Shown: positions 37,901-47,830 of the stretch, piece by piece
Position numbering within the stretch: position 1 is the stretch's first letter
Layout of the letters: each line of letters begins with the position of its first letter
Source of the DNA: Triatoma infestans
Taxonomy: Eukaryota > Arthropoda > Insecta > Hemiptera > Reduviidae
Direction: 5' to 3'
Assembly (NCBI GenBank): GCA_011037195.1
Contig: JAAEAF010000128.1
Location: forward strand, 62,001-126,000
DNA: 64,000 bases
Translations under genes and position numbers: made by a program
Notes under the pieces: generated by a model
Databases searched by the model: none
Told to the model about the DNA's origin: nothing
The model's input: only the letters and a program-made list of their open reading frames with translations

Positions 37901-39237
37901 AAATATTTAAAATCTAGTTGCATGGGTCCCAGCTTAGCTCAGGCTTTAGACTAAGTGAAAAGGGCAGGCAACACATTCTACAGTAGTTTTTTTTTTAGTT
38001 GAACTTTTTTCCGAGGGAGAATAAGCTTGAAAAATTGATAATCCTTAAACAGGCTCATAATTATTAAATAATCTGAAAAACCTCTTTTAATACTGATTTG
38101 TTGTGAATGAAGAGAATTCAAGTTCAACAAAATTAAATTTTTAGCCGAATTGATCTTGTATTTTTGAGTCGAATGCAAGTAAACGACATGTCAGTAATTC
38201 TATTGGATAATTAATCTCTTTGAAATAGAACTTCAACTAAAAAAAAACCTACCGATGATCCGATCAATGAATTTACTCGTTCAACAGCTAATCAAGCATA
38301 GAACTCATTCAAGATTTATGGTCTGTCGTCTAAACAAATGTTCTATCAGACCTAAGAAAGTCAAAATTTTAACTTGTAAATAATAGTTTAGTTTGGTCGT
38401 GTTAATGATAGAAGTAACATGATTTTTGTAGAATACATAAATGTCAGCATGGTTTATCTAATAATAAACATATTATCTATATATTGTAGATTTATAAATT
38501 GTATAAAAAACAAAATCCTCCCAAAAATTCAACACTAAATGTTACCTCGTATGAAGAAGTTAGCTGAAGGTCTCTGAAGACGGGCAGGTAGAGATAAGAT
38601 GTGATTGGGACCACTAGTATAAAAGAGAAACAAATCATCCAAAACTGACTTCCATGGTAGTACATTTCAGAAGGATTGCCAAGTAATTCAATGGCTGTCA
38701 CAAATCTAAAATATTTTCCAAAAAAATGGAAAATTTAGTTCTAGGTTATTATACACTATATACAATGATACTAAATTATAACTGAATTAACTTAAATTTT
38801 ACAGATGGGTTGGACTTGAATCCAATTTGATCATTAATACATGAAAATGTATCGTGTTATTTTTCTGTTTAAATTAAATTCAAAAACTGTTCCTTTAAAC
38901 ATCTACTTTTTTGCTATTTTAATGGATTAGCCAAATAAAAGCTAATTTTCCTATTCCTGATTTCATCTTCATGGGTTTCATCTTAGAAGTGAAGTGAATT
39001 CAAAAAGAAGTAAGTGACAATGAAATAAGATTACCCTGCAGCGAGTGAAAGTGCTGTAGGTACTGTGCCCATTGATGAACCTCCAAGTAAAAAATCTTCA
39101 CTGGTAGTCTGTTTAGGACCTACCATTGCATAAAATATACCAATGGCACAAGATCCTATTAATACTATGGCCAGTACCAAATAATCAATCCAACTGAAAC
39201 CACCGGCTTGTGGAGCGCATACATCTGCTAGATCCAT
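22779..39237 (-). CDS. SLC5-family sodium-coupled solute transporter (multivitamin/monocarboxylate type)
   Basis: Fourteen coding exons, all GT/AG and in phase: 39035-39237, 38546-38705, 37795-37860, 37553-37604, 37304-37371, 37056-37210, 35247-35387, 34982-35090, 34530-34639, 34196-34379, 33323-33409, 31787-31953, 30762-30969 and 22779-22901. The sum is 1833 nt, i.e. 610 residues. The start ATG follows an acceptor (TTCCAG) by two bases, so a 5' untranslated exon lies upstream. Family marks are SEDFLLGG and [16 protein letters not shown] (residues about 48-75), [15 protein letters not shown] (122-136), [16 protein letters not shown] (about 233-248), [12 protein letters not shown], and a hydrophobic core of about 13 membrane segments. 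Sequons NCS and NAT near residues 485-490 sit in the expected external loop. The family moves organic anions or vitamins into cells with Na+. Substrate cannot be told from sequence; SLC5A6/A8/A12-like is likeliest. Confidence 0.93.
23002..23684. mobile_element. Nonautonomous DNA transposon with inverted ends
   Basis: The left end AAGGCGGGTTCTAAAGACGG, continuing as ACTCGAGTCAATTTGATTGA, is mirrored at the right end, whose complement reads AAGGCGGGTTTACACGAGTC and then AATTTGATTGA. Further imperfect complementarity extends inward (TTTCAATTGAATTGAAA, TTTCATTGAAATT). There is no open frame. The right end is followed by TTAAGAG, the left preceded by ATATCT; a shared target site is not clear. It lies inside the last intron of the SLC5 gene. 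Confidence 0.75.
24078..27334 (+). mobile_element. Complete-length EN-RT non-LTR retrotransposon (RTE-like?), inactivated
   Basis: Perfect 17-bp target-site duplications, AACTGACATGGACATAC, occur at 24061-24077 and 27335-27351. The 3' end has an A-rich tail (27314-27334). The body encodes one polyprotein: APE endonuclease, reverse transcriptase and a C-terminal [13 protein letters not shown] region, without RNase H. The single-ORF plan and endonuclease wording ([16 protein letters not shown]) suggest the RTE group, although the poly(A) tail is unusual there, so the clade is tentative. The intact duplication points to a fairly recent insertion. Confidence 0.9.
24265..27309 (+). pseudogene. EN-RT polyprotein of the 24.1-27.3 kb element, frameshifted
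   Basis: Pieces in order: endonuclease N-terminus ([14 protein letters not shown], 24385), [10 protein letters not shown] and [10 protein letters not shown] (24690-24820), and QIDHVMID (about 25010). The reverse transcriptase fingers follow ([20 protein letters not shown] at 25834; [13 protein letters not shown]), then DFKQAYDSL (26240), [16 protein letters not shown] and an AFADDV box split by a shift near 26515. The C-terminal thumb and tail end in LQGL at 27309. Frame breaks occur near 24510, 25090, 25520, 25745, 26180, 26540 and a TGG-to-TAG stop near 26908. Product would cut target DNA and copy element RNA; it cannot do so here. Confidence 0.85.
27790..28338 (+). pseudogene. Jockey-like ORF1 (Gag-like) 3' part with zinc knuckles
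   Basis: The frame keeps [14 protein letters not shown], then [10 protein letters not shown] and [15 protein letters not shown], a series of CCHC-like knuckles used by Jockey ORF1 proteins to bind RNA. A Pro/Asn/Ser-rich tail follows to a stop at 28338. Upstream pieces of the same protein can be followed back to about 27400 in shifting frames. One CCHC lacks its usual His, so the domain is degraded. Confidence 0.72.
28341..30500 (+). pseudogene. Jockey-like ORF2 relic (endonuclease, reverse transcriptase)
   Basis: Starts [20 protein letters not shown] with [12 protein letters not shown], the usual N-terminus of a Jockey endonuclease, then breaks at 28548. Further pieces in mixed frames include a [17 protein letters not shown] equivalent near 29745-29800 (one TAA inside), [11 protein letters not shown] near 29850 and the catalytic box [11 protein letters not shown] near 30450. 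The fourth residue of YADD is altered. Severely decayed. Confidence 0.7.
30191..30382 (-). mobile_element. 5'-truncated retroelement tail with 15-bp target duplication
   Basis: The 15-bp sequence AAATCACTAGATATA flanks this insert at 30176-30190 and 30383-30397. Read on the minus strand it ends AATAAAGACTTTCGTCTTCTTCTTC: a polyadenylation-like hexamer and a short (TTC)n tail, as in CR1/L2-type elements. It includes GACGGTCATTGACCATG, reminiscent of the GTCATTAACC-like sequence in the 3' untranslated region of the CR1-like element at 44.7 kb. It interrupts the Jockey reverse transcriptase. Confidence 0.75.
31212..31430 (-). repeat. tRNA-derived SINE, family A, copy 3
   Basis: Shares the ACACTGACTGGAGGCCGAAAA-like block and the decayed head AATTAGCTCAATGGTAGTGC (A box) with other family-A copies, but its B-box region is disrupted. 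The plus-strand left end GATTAGATTTTGTTAG matches copy 1, defining a subfamily. It sits in intron 12 of the SLC5 gene. Confidence 0.78.
32224..32440 (-). repeat. tRNA-derived SINE, family B, copy 2
   Basis: On the minus strand: TTGGTCTAGTAGCTAGTGCA (A-box-like), then GGGTTCGATTGC (B box), GGATCGTGAGAAAAGG and a tail at GCGCCATAGG. It aligns with the copy at 12762-13015 along its length. It sits in SLC5 intron 11, in the gene's own sense. Confidence 0.82.
32480..33220 (-). repeat. Copy of the ACTTTCTCTTAC repeat family (inverse, in SLC5 intron)
   Basis: Inverse-orientation blocks: ATTTCAAATAAAAGTTATA, GTTTTCGAGAAAATTCC, CCGATTTTCTTCAAATTTGG, and GCGCACTTCCGGTTTTTATT near 33045. About 740 bp with ends decayed. 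It occupies intron 11 of the transporter gene. Confidence 0.6.
33767..34108. mobile_element. Foldback (MITE-like) element with about 90-bp inverted repeats
   Basis: The left arm (about 33767-33868) and right arm (about 34012-34108) are nearly perfect reverse complements. Both contain AATTATGCTAACGTTTC, a GAGTTTCCTGTCTTTATCAAGGC block and a GGTCAAGAAA block. The left arm has an extra TGTCTTTATCAAGG tandem copy. The loop of about 140 bp is noncoding. Inserted in SLC5 intron 10. No transposase is encoded. Confidence 0.88.
34705..34935 (-). repeat. tRNA-derived SINE, family A, copy 4
   Basis: Left end AAGGCGCGTCAACATCCATGG is the family's 3' tail in reverse, followed by the GCACTGCCGGCCTCCGGACA block; the tRNA-like head is decayed (TAGCTAAGGCTTAGTGTAC). 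Possible short duplication TATTTTT on both sides. It sits in SLC5 intron 8. Confidence 0.85.
35560..36060 (-). repeat. Partial copy of the ACTTTCTCTTAC repeat family (SLC5 intron)
   Basis: Inverse blocks such as TGTTTTTGAGAAAATTGTG and GAGTCGCACTTCCGGTTCA, then a GAACGGAATAATCGAGACATC-like segment. Ends are decayed. It fills part of intron 6 of the transporter. Confidence 0.5.
36200..36700 (-). pseudogene. Mariner/Tc1-type transposase relic
   Basis: On the minus strand three frames give consecutive pieces of the transposase catalytic region. [14 protein letters not shown] corresponds to the family's VI(L/F)xQDNARPHTA, where D is catalytic and here is [11 protein letters not shown] corresponds to the stretch before HPPYSPDL, and PDLVSSDFF to SPDLAPSDFF. 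The order and spacing match, but two frame changes and several stops show a long-dead copy. No inverted repeats were found. It lies in SLC5 intron 6. Confidence 0.68.
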
Positions 39238-39239
39238 TT

Positions 39240-39790
39240 CTGGAAGATAGTAAATTAAATTTATTTAGAAATTTATGAATTATATCATATTGTTAAAACC
39301 TTGTAATTTAAACGTACAATGAGTGATGTAATTTGTAGGACCTTCAAAGTACATATTTAAATTTTAAGGGAAATGCCGAGCTCATGAACATACCAAAAAG
39401 AATTTATTCTCTGGTCGTCTATCAACAGATTTTATTTTTATCAATTTTGAAAAAATAAGAAAATCTAAGAATTAAAAAAAGGTCTAACGTCCATTACTTA
39501 TTGATCTATATGTGATACATCACCATTTAAGTTGACAAAGATGCCACCCGTCTATACTTGAGGCTGAAAGGCACTAACATGATAAGTAGACTAAAAAAGA
39601 TTGATTATTAGATATTCTCACTTAGTCCAAACAATATATTTATATTAAGCAGAAGGGTAGAACATATTGAAGAAACAAGTAACAAGTTGAAGTTTGTTAT
39701 TCTATATGAAATAGTATTAGCAGGAGTAAAAGAAAAAATGTGAGTGGTTCACATCTCATTTTCACCTTATCTTACAATTAGTTGACAGAG
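39240..39790. other. Upstream region of the SLC5 start exon
   Basis: Since the start exon follows an acceptor, this is intron leading to an untranslated first exon not identified here. AT-rich; no promoter element could be assigned. Confidence 0.4.
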
Positions 39791-39799
39791 GTTTTTTTC

Positions 39800-40735
39800 A
39801 CACAACTTTCTCTTACGGGAAGTATTGCGATCGAGCCAGATTTTCGAAATTGAGTTTCCACCGGAAATACACATTATTCCGTTTAGTTACCAACGCATCA
39901 GATACGAAGATTTCTGGCAAAATCCATTAACCGGAAGAGCCACATTACTGAATGATTTTTTTTCAATTTTTTGTAATTTTGTCGAAAACAGCTCCAACAA
40001 TTTTCTTTAAACAAGCTATATCAACAACACATACAAAGAGCTAGAACTTTTATTTGAAACATTTCTCCGGGAAAATTCATTTAAGGGCACTTTTGTGGAA
40101 GGGGTGAGGTTATGGTTTCCTCTAAAGTGCTATTTCAGTTCATTACACAATTCTATCATCTAAATAATATTAATTAAAATTAAATATGCTGTCGAACTCT
40201 CGAGTTTGAAGAAAATCGGATGACCGAAAGGGTTTACTGAAGTAGCTTTTTAGTTTTCTACTGTTTTCTTTAAAACGGCTCTAACGATTTTCTTTAAACT
40301 TTAAATATAACTATTCATATAAAGAGCTACAACTTTTATTTGAAACATTTTCCGGGAAAATTTATTTAAAGGGATTATATCTTTAATTAGACCTTCATGC
40401 TACGACGGAAGCCAATAAAGTATCAAACTGGAAATATATCTGTCATTAGAGGACGGATGGGTGGGGTTTCGGTTCCCTCTAATGTGCTATTTCCGTTCAA
40501 CAATGTGCTATACAATTCTGTCAACTAATTAATTAGAATTATATAAGTTGCCAAAATCCCCAGTTTGAAGAAAATCGGTTGATCGAAAGTGCGACTTTAC
40601 TGAATAGGTTTTTTTCAGATTGTTGTGATTTTCTCCATAAAAATGCCGACTGTTTTAAACACTAATAAGAATTATGTGTGAAGAAAATTTGCCATTTCGC
40701 AGCAAGAGAAAGTCGGTGAGTATTTCACACCAGAT
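39800..40735 (+). repeat. ACTTTCTCTTAC repeat family, near-complete copy
   Basis: Begins CACACAACTTTCTCTTACGGG with AGTATTGCGATCG, and ends GCAAGAGAAAGTCGGTGAGT then TTTCACACCAGA. The termini are inverted versions of one another (ACTTTCTCTTAC/CAAGAGAAAGT). Inside, the unit carrying GAAGAAAATCGG(A/T)TGA(C/T)CGAAAG, AGAGCTACAACTTTTATTTG and GTGCTATTTC(A/C)GTTCA occurs twice. An 84-bp insert (40374-40457) lengthens the copy. No open reading frame of note. Confidence 0.8.
40374..40457 (+). repeat. 84-bp duplicated segment, copy 1
   Basis: Sequence beginning ATTATATCTTTAATTAGACC and ending TTAGAGGACGGA recurs at 41220-41303 with only a few differences. Here it interrupts a repeat-family copy whose other members run straight through the spot. 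Nature unknown. Confidence 0.8.
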
Positions 40736-41219
40736 TTTTTTACAGTTATCTTCAAGAGAAATAATGGAAATACATTTTAAGCTCAGTATTTAGCATTAAA
40801 TAAACGTACTCATTCATATACAGGCGCAATGGCTTCAAAGCGGTTCTAATTGTAGTATTTACGATATATCCGTAAGAAATAAAAAAAGAAATAGACTTTA
40901 GACGATGAAGGAATGTTTAATGCTTCCAATATTAGGTGTGGAATAAGAAAAGAAGAATACTATAAATAAAGAGTGTGGCTACATTCAATAATTTATAATT
41001 AAATTTTATAACGAGAGAATATTTAGATGGAAGAGTAATACTCGTACTATGTGAATCTCTGCAACAATGCGCTCCTTTTTTTATAAATACTAATTTTGGG
41101 AGTTAGTTAGTTTCCATGTTAAATGAAAACGTTTTCGTGTTAATGACTTTTAATTCCAAAATTGTTTTTTGTTACTTGAGGAAACTTGTGTTGTTAACTA
41201 GTTGTAACAAAAACCCGGA

Positions 41220-41303
41220 ATTATATCTTTAATTAGACCTTCATGTTAAGACGGAAGCCAATAAAGTATCAAACTGAAAATATATCTGTCATTAGAGGAC
41301 GGA
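41220..41303 (+). repeat. 84-bp duplicated segment, copy 2
   Basis: About 95% like the copy at 40374-40457 by eye (about four differences over 84 bp). The flanks differ from those of copy 1, so this is a discrete mobile or copied segment. Confidence 0.8.
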
Positions 41304-42069
41304 AGAGTAAAACCGGTTGTTGATTTCTTAATAAACGCTTGTATTTATTTACTAGTTATCTACTTCTTTGGTATAGAAGGCAATGCCCCCAATATTTTTA
41401 TTATGGTATATAAGGAATGTAATAATTTACTAAACATAACTGAATTAATTTTTCCGAAGTTACTTGCTTGTAATTCCCGAAAATATGAGAGTAATTTTTT
41501 TTTTTTAAATCACTGATCTAAAGATTTTTGTATGAATTTGTAGTTGTTAACATCATGTCTTCCTTAGATTTGTCCTGAAATAATTGTTTTCATATTCAAG
41601 AAACTTTAAAACACGTTTTTAGATAATACATTTCGAACATAATCTAATTTCTAAAATAAGACGCGATCATACACTTCTTTTTATAAAAGTAAAAATAAGC
41701 TAATTAAAAAACAAAACAAAAATTAGTGAAACCTGTCATTAATTCTTACGAAAATTTAAAAATATCTATATTCATTTATTGTATGGTTAAAATGGTGCCT
41801 GATGAAATAAAACATTTTAAACGAGGATGAAATATTTTTATGAGTAATATCGGTACTTAATAAAGTCAATAATAACGTTATTGACAAATACATATTTCAA
41901 AGTTAATATTACAATGGATCTACTTATACATACTTAATAATCTTTCAAGTGAAGTTGGCATATATATAATCTTTATAAAAAAGTTAAGTGGATAAACATG
42001 GATTCGTTTCATGATCTTAAATTACTATAAAACATAAAAAATTTGATGTAAAGGGAATAACAATAAAGT
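41304..42069. other. AT-rich intergenic DNA, nothing recognised
   Basis: No gene or defined repeat seen. Confidence 0.4.
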
Positions 42070-42470
42070 TACTAGCAAGGTGTCACTGAAGGCACTTGGG
42101 GGCATTCAGAATCACTTCTTCCCTAATCAGGGAGTGTAGAGACTCCCTGGAGGCGTTGTACCGGCACAACAAAGTGCGGCTGGTATGGGAGCCGGGACAC
42201 AAGGGGATTAAAGGTAATGAACTAGCCGACCAACTGGCCAGGAATGGAGCGAATACTCCTTTCTGTGGGCCGGAACCTGTTCTGGGAATAGCCAGAAGTA
42301 TGGCGAAGGCGTCTCTGAGAGAATAGACTCGGAGAGAGCATAAGGGAGGCTAAGTACTGGGGCAAAACACGGCAAAATGGTCATGCCAGAGCTGTGCAGA
42401 AGAAGAACCAGAGAGACCCTGGGTTTATGCAGGTATCAGATTTGTCTGATACCCGCTTAAATTATTAAAA
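42070..42470 (+). mobile_element. RNase H fragment of an R1/I-like retrotransposon
   Basis: A GC-rich island on the plus strand encodes LVWEPGHKGIKGNELADQLA, the last RNase H motif (His plus GNE-AD), followed by PFCGPEPVLGIA. The latter parallels PFIGPEPAVGV in the element at 7.4 kb, so both belong to one family. Frame stops at 42324; the downstream part is broken. Confidence 0.8.
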
Positions 42471-42589
42471 AATAATAAAACGTAAAAACGTATGCAAGAT
42501 AAATTTGAAATGTTATCTTAATTACAGCAAGTGTTTAATCTCTGATACAAATTTGCTGCAAGTGCTGCACCTTACAAATTTTTCACTTT

Positions 42590-43410
42590 CTCTTACTAAT
42601 AATAGTAGAGCAGTGTTGCGATCGTGGCAGATTTTCGAGATTGAGTTTTCACCCAAAATACAAGATTTGTGTGTGTGTGTGTGTCTTTGTCTTTATGTGA
42701 ACAGAAAATCTCAAAAACGAAAAGTTGCAGGAAGTTCAAACTTGATATTCCGTTTAGATTTTCTGAAAACGGCCCAAACGATTCAAAGAGCTACAACTTT
42801 TATTTGAAATATTTTTGGGAAAATTCATTTAAGGGCATTCTTGGGGGAGGGGGAGTGGTGGGGTTGGAATGGTATGGATATAAATAGTTCTACCATCTAA
42901 ATAATATTAATTAGAATTGAATATGTTTTCGAAACCCGAGTTTGAAGAAAATCGGATGACCGAAACGGTGTTTTACTGAAAGTAGTTTTTAGTTTTCTAC
43001 TACAGCTTTAACGATTTTCTTTAAACTTTAAATATTAACTATTCATACAAAGAGCTACAACTTTTATTTGAAACATCTCTCCGAGAAAATTCATTTAAGG
43101 GCATTCTTGGGGGGGGGGGAGTGGTGGGGTTATGTTTTCGTCTAATGTGCTATTTCAGTTCAACAATGTACTATACAATTCTATCAACTAAATAATATTA
43201 ATTAGAATTATATATGTTGCCAAAATTTCCAGTTTGAAGAAAGACTGAAAGTGCGACTTTACTGAATAGGTTTTTCGGTATTTCTATGGTTTTCTCCATA
43301 AAAATGCTGATGGTTTTAAACATTAATAAGAATTTAAGTGTGAAGAAAATTTTCCATTTCGCAGTAAGAGAAAGTCGTGTGAGTGTTTCACACCAGATTT
43401 TTTTTTTTGT
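42590..43410 (+). repeat. ACTTTCTCTTAC repeat family, near-complete copy
   Basis: Begins CACTTTCTCTTACTAATAAT and continues to GTGTTGCGATCGTG. It ends GCAGTAAGAGAAAGTCGTGTG then TTTCACACCAGA. Contains a (GT)7 tract at 42669-42683 and two internal units about 285 bp apart (AATCGGATGACCGAAAC at 42953; the equivalent at 43233). About 50 bp after its end a new copy starts (43413, CTCTCTAAGTAGGATTGCAATCG), giving a head-to-tail junction. Confidence 0.8.
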
Positions 43411-43540
43411 TACTCTCTAAGTAGGATTGCAATCGTGTCAAATTTTTGATATCAAGGTTTTCAATTGAAATGCATATTTTCATGCCTGCTGAGTTTTTTC
43501 ACTTTATGTTAGAGCTCTTATCGTAGAGTGCACATGGCAT
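43411..43540 (+). repeat. 5' fragment of the ACTTTCTCTTAC repeat family
   Basis: The start block GTAGGATTGCAATCGTGTC, then TTTTTGATATCAAGG and TTTTCAATTGAAATGCA, follows directly after the preceding copy. The remainder of the unit is missing. Confidence 0.65.
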
Positions 43541-44499
43541 TCAGTTATTCTAAACCTGCCTTGAGTCCATGAGGGTATGCGCCAAATTAAAGACATCTCA
43601 ATTTTTCCTGCCATTAAAATTTTTTGATCAAAATTAACTTAACTATCAAGTAAAAACACCCTGAAATATTTTGAGTCAAAATATTTTAAAATACTTTCTA
43701 TAATTAGCAATTGTACTTATATTTACAAGATCCATAAAACGCTTCTCTGACCTAAAAAATTATTTATTTAAATTTTGGGTTAGTAGTTTGGCAATAACAA
43801 AAAATAATAATTTAAATTTGCATAAAACTGATTTTTGTGTGAACAAACCTTTTAACACCATTCTGATGAGTTACTTTCACTCATCAGTTTGCGAACGTTG
43901 AGAACAAATTAGTGTCTTGAATGTTTATGTTTACAAAAGCATGTTTCGGCCACCTCTCGCTTTGCCATTTTCACAACTACTACATTTTGTGATAGCCCGT
44001 TATTAGTCCTAGGTCCTTAAGGTAATGATATTTCTGACATAGATAAAGTAATGTGAGTAAAAATGATAAATATCCACTAAACAGCTTGAATACATTCTTC
44101 TATAAGAGTAATAGTACCGTAGGCTCAAATTTGATAAAAAAAATCATGTAATCTCCTCACTTAATATTACGAAGCTTTTCAGTTAACATTAAAATGCAAT
44201 AGGAAGGCATAATTATTGTTTCAAACAATTGTTAAGAAAAACGGGTCTCATTAGACTGTATAAACCATCATTGAGTAAATAAGCCACCAATTTGTACTTC
44301 ACTGTATAATATAGTATCTTCACTAATAGCAGAAATACGATTTCTTAATTAGAAATTCGTGAAAATGAAACACAAAAGAATTGAATAATAAATTTTTGCA
44401 ACTAGTTTTACTCGAGAACTTAATGATTTCTTTTTAGTTGTTAGCGAGTGCCTCGACAATGGTGGCTTCATCTAGTTCTTTTAAAATTCATATACTATC
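43541..44499. other. AT-rich intergenic DNA, nothing recognised
   Basis: No gene, tRNA or retroelement motif was found. Confidence 0.4.
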
Positions 44500-44642
44500 T
44501 ATACATAAATATCTATCACTTTTATTTGAAGCATTTGTAGGGAAATTGAGTTTTGCAGGGTTCTGAGGGACCAGTGTAACGTTAATCTTTCCTCTGAAGT
44601 GCCATATCATACGATTATGATTTTATCACCTAAATTATAAGA
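44500..44642 (+). repeat. Left half of a repeat-family copy split by the CR1-like element
   Basis: Blocks ATCACTTTTATTTGAAGCAT, GGGAAATTGAGTTTTG and CCTCTGAAGTGCCATATC match the family. The copy stops at the (ATT)n tract that ends the retroelement and resumes beyond 48734. Confidence 0.7.
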
Positions 44643-44668
44643 TATTATTATTATTATTATTATTATTA
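44643..44668. repeat. (ATT)n microsatellite tail of the CR1-like element
   Basis: Eight or nine ATT units on the plus strand, (AAT)n in the sense of the element. It marks the 3' end and insertion point. Confidence 0.85.
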
Positions 44669-45052
44669 TTACATTTATAAAAGCAGACGGCTAAAGCCGG
44701 TTAATGATCATAAAATTAATGTCAGTTATAGTGACAATTCGAATAGTAAATAATATATATACAAAAATAAAATAATAATAAGGCAATTACTTCTACAACA
44801 ACAAAATAAATACTTCTGTAACAAGTAAATAAAATACTCCAATAAAAATAATAAGATAAGTCTTTAACAATAAATAAAATATATAAATTTTTTATAATAA
44901 TTTGATTTTTATAATAATCAATAACTCTGTAAAAGTGCGAAAGGAACTATGAAAATAAGATATCACATAATGAACAAGTATTTTAAATTAATATGACAAG
45001 AAAAAAATGAAAATTAAAAGAAATGAGTAGGATTGCAATGTCATGCTGAAGC

Positions 45053-47830
45053 TTAGTGGGATGATACAAAACTATGTTCCTGGTATACAGAATCGTACCT
45101 AGCTTTAAATGAATTTCTACTTGGAGCTTTTACAATATCTGAGGGCAAGGAGTTCCAAAAAGGTATAACTCTAAATGAAAAAAATTTTTGGCGTAAAATG
45201 GAATTCGAATGCGGAGTGAATAGTTTGAAATCATGACCTCGAAGGTGTGTGTTGTCGCTGGTCGAAAAGAGATGGTCCAGGAGTCCTTTGTAGTGCCCAT
45301 TCAGTATTTTGTATACTTTAACCAGGTCACCTCTAACACGTCTATCAGATAGGGAAGGTAAATTCAGTTGGAGAAGTCGCTCAGTATATGGAGAGTTGTT
45401 GAGTGAAGGGGGGAGTTTTGAAAACTTCCTTTGAATACTCTCCAATGCATCTATATCTTTCTTGTAGTATGGAGTCCAGGCACTATTTGCGAATTCTAAA
45501 TGTGGTCGAATATAGGTTGTATAAATCTTTTTTAGATTGGCAGGAGAAATATTTGGAAAGGTTTTTTTGACGAGATATAGTAAACTATTGCATTTCTTTG
45601 TTATACAGGTAATGTGATTATCCCATTTCAAATTTTTTGTAAGTTTTATTCCCAAGTCAGATATAGAGTCCACTGCTGAAATGTCTTGGTTCTTGTAATG
45701 GTATGAAAAGTTGGGGTTTGATGATCCTAAATGTAGAATTGCGCATTTATTTAGGTTAATTTGTAGTAGCCAGGTGTTGCACCAGTTCTCTAATACTTTG
45801 AGGTCTTCCTGTATGACAAGATGGTGATTTAGAAAATTTGCAGTCGTCAGCGAAAAATAGAGAGTCTGAGGTGAATATTAAATCATTGATGTATAGGATG
45901 AAGAGATACGGCCCAATGACTGAGCCTTGTGGGACACCACTCAGCACTTCAAGAGGAGTAGACAAAGTATCTTCTATCCTAACTTGAAAACTTCGTCCAA
46001 CCAAGAAGTCTTCCAGCCAACCCAAGATGTTGCCTCTAATACCGTAATGTTGCAGCTTGTGAGGGACGGAATCAAAGGCAGCTTTGAAGTCGATGTAAAG
46101 GACGTCAATAGGAATTCGTTGATCCAGGTGTTCAGTCCAGTAGTTAAGCGCTATTAACATATTGGTTAAGGCTGACCTTCCAGTTTGGAATCCATGCTGG
46201 TTTTTTGGGATTAAGTTGTTAGCTGTAGTGAACTGTGTAAGTTTTTTCAAGATTATTTTTTCTAAAATTTTGCAGAAAATACATGTTAAGGAAATTGGCC
46301 TATAGTTTGATGGATTGGAGCGGTCGCCTTTCTTAAATATGGGTATGACTGTAGATTTTTTCCATAGTTCTGGTAATGTTTTTTGAGATATGGATAATTT
46401 ATAGATAAGAAACAATGGCCGTGTTATTGTATTGATACAGTTGATAATAAACACGGAAGGTATGTTATCAGGCCCAGCACTACTGAGTGTCAAGATTTCT
46501 GTTTTAACATCATCTTCAGTGAAATCGATATCTGTGAAGAAATCCTTGATGTATGTGCCTAGAGGTAGAACAGGTAGTAATGTACTGTCTTCTTTTGTAA
46601 AGGTGCTATGGAAGTGGGAGGCTAGAAGTTTGGCATTACATTCGGGTTCTGTTATAATGTCACCTGTTTCGTTTTTTAAATTGATAATTTTAGGTTTGGC
46701 TTTTAGGTTAGAGTTTATATGTTTGAAGAATAATTTAGAGTCAGATGAGCTACAGATATTGTTGAAATATTCAGATTTTCGTTGGCGACAGAGGGTTGTA
46801 AGTTTATTAGATATATTTCTGTATTGCCTGTAAATTGTTTCATATCTCAGTGTTTTGTACAATTTCCAGATTTTTTTCTTCCTTTCTACCATCCCCATTA
46901 GCTGATGATTCATCCAAGGCTGCCTAAATGAACCTTTCTTGATACAGGAATCAGTAACATGTTTTTGGATCAATCCATTGATGATACTGTAGAAATGATT
47001 GCATGCATCATGTACTGAGTAACTGTCATCATATGGAAAAATTTGCCTATTTAAGGAGTTGTTTATTTCCTCACAGTTGGCTTGATATGAGTCTCTTTTG
47101 ACGATGCCCAAGTGCCACTTGTAGAGTGCTAGTTAGTATTAAATGATCACTTTTGCCTAGTGGTGAATCATGAGAAACGTTTGAAAATAGGTTTGGTTCA
47201 TTGGTCATAATGAGGTCGGTGCAAGAAGGTTTATCTCCAGGTCTAAATCGTGTGCAGAAATTTACTAGCTGTTGAAGATGAGAATTCACATAGCTATTAC
47301 AGAAGAGTTGTTGTCCATTGGTGCAGTTATCAGTTTGATGGATTTGATTCCAGTTTATTTTGGGAAAGTTGAAGTCGCCTACAATAATTATGGGTAGGTC
47401 GTCCCAGTCTCTGTTAAAAATAAATTTAGTTAGCACCTGATCACTTTCATATTGTATATTTGGTGGTCTATAAACACAGCAAAACATGAACGTGAATAGT
47501 CCTACTGATATTTTCAGCCAGACACCTTCATAGTTATTTCTTGTTGATGCATCAACACAGATAAATGAAGATTTAAAACCTTGATATTCGTTCTTTATAT
47601 AGATACTGACACCTCCACCTTTTCTGTTGAATCTATCTATTCTGATTAAGTCATAGCCTTGCAAATTTATAAGAATGTCCGTGTCATTATCAGTTAAGAA
47701 TGTTTCTGCTATTGCAAAAATGAAGGGTTGTTTCTTATAAATGAGGATTTTAAGTTCATCTATTTTGTTTCTTATGGAGCAGGCGTTAGTGAAAAGTATG
47801 GGTAGTTCATATATTGATAGGCTATTTGGT
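45053..47830 (-). pseudogene. CR1-like ORF2: endonuclease and reverse transcriptase
   Basis: The endonuclease starts in the overlap with ORF1 (NACSIRNKIDELKILIYKK, about 47790). It continues with RKGGGVSIYIKNEY, CCVYRPP, VGDFNFPKINW, and SDHLIL as the catalytic Asp-His. After a frame change near 47100 comes the reverse transcriptase: LSSAGPDNIPSVFI, VIPIFKKGDRSNPSNYRPIS, YIDFKAAFDSVPH, LSGVPQGSVIGPYLFILYIN and the FADDCKF catalytic box (about 45850). A second shift leads into DLGIKLTKNLKWDNHI and the C-terminal WNSLPSDIV region, stop at 45053. Two simple frame breaks are the only obstacles to a full protein, so it is a recently dead or mis-assembled copy. Confidence 0.88.

Noticed and set aside
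45927..46833. Plus-strand open frames over the CR1-like element
   Set aside because: They are antisense shadows of the intact minus-strand reverse transcriptase.
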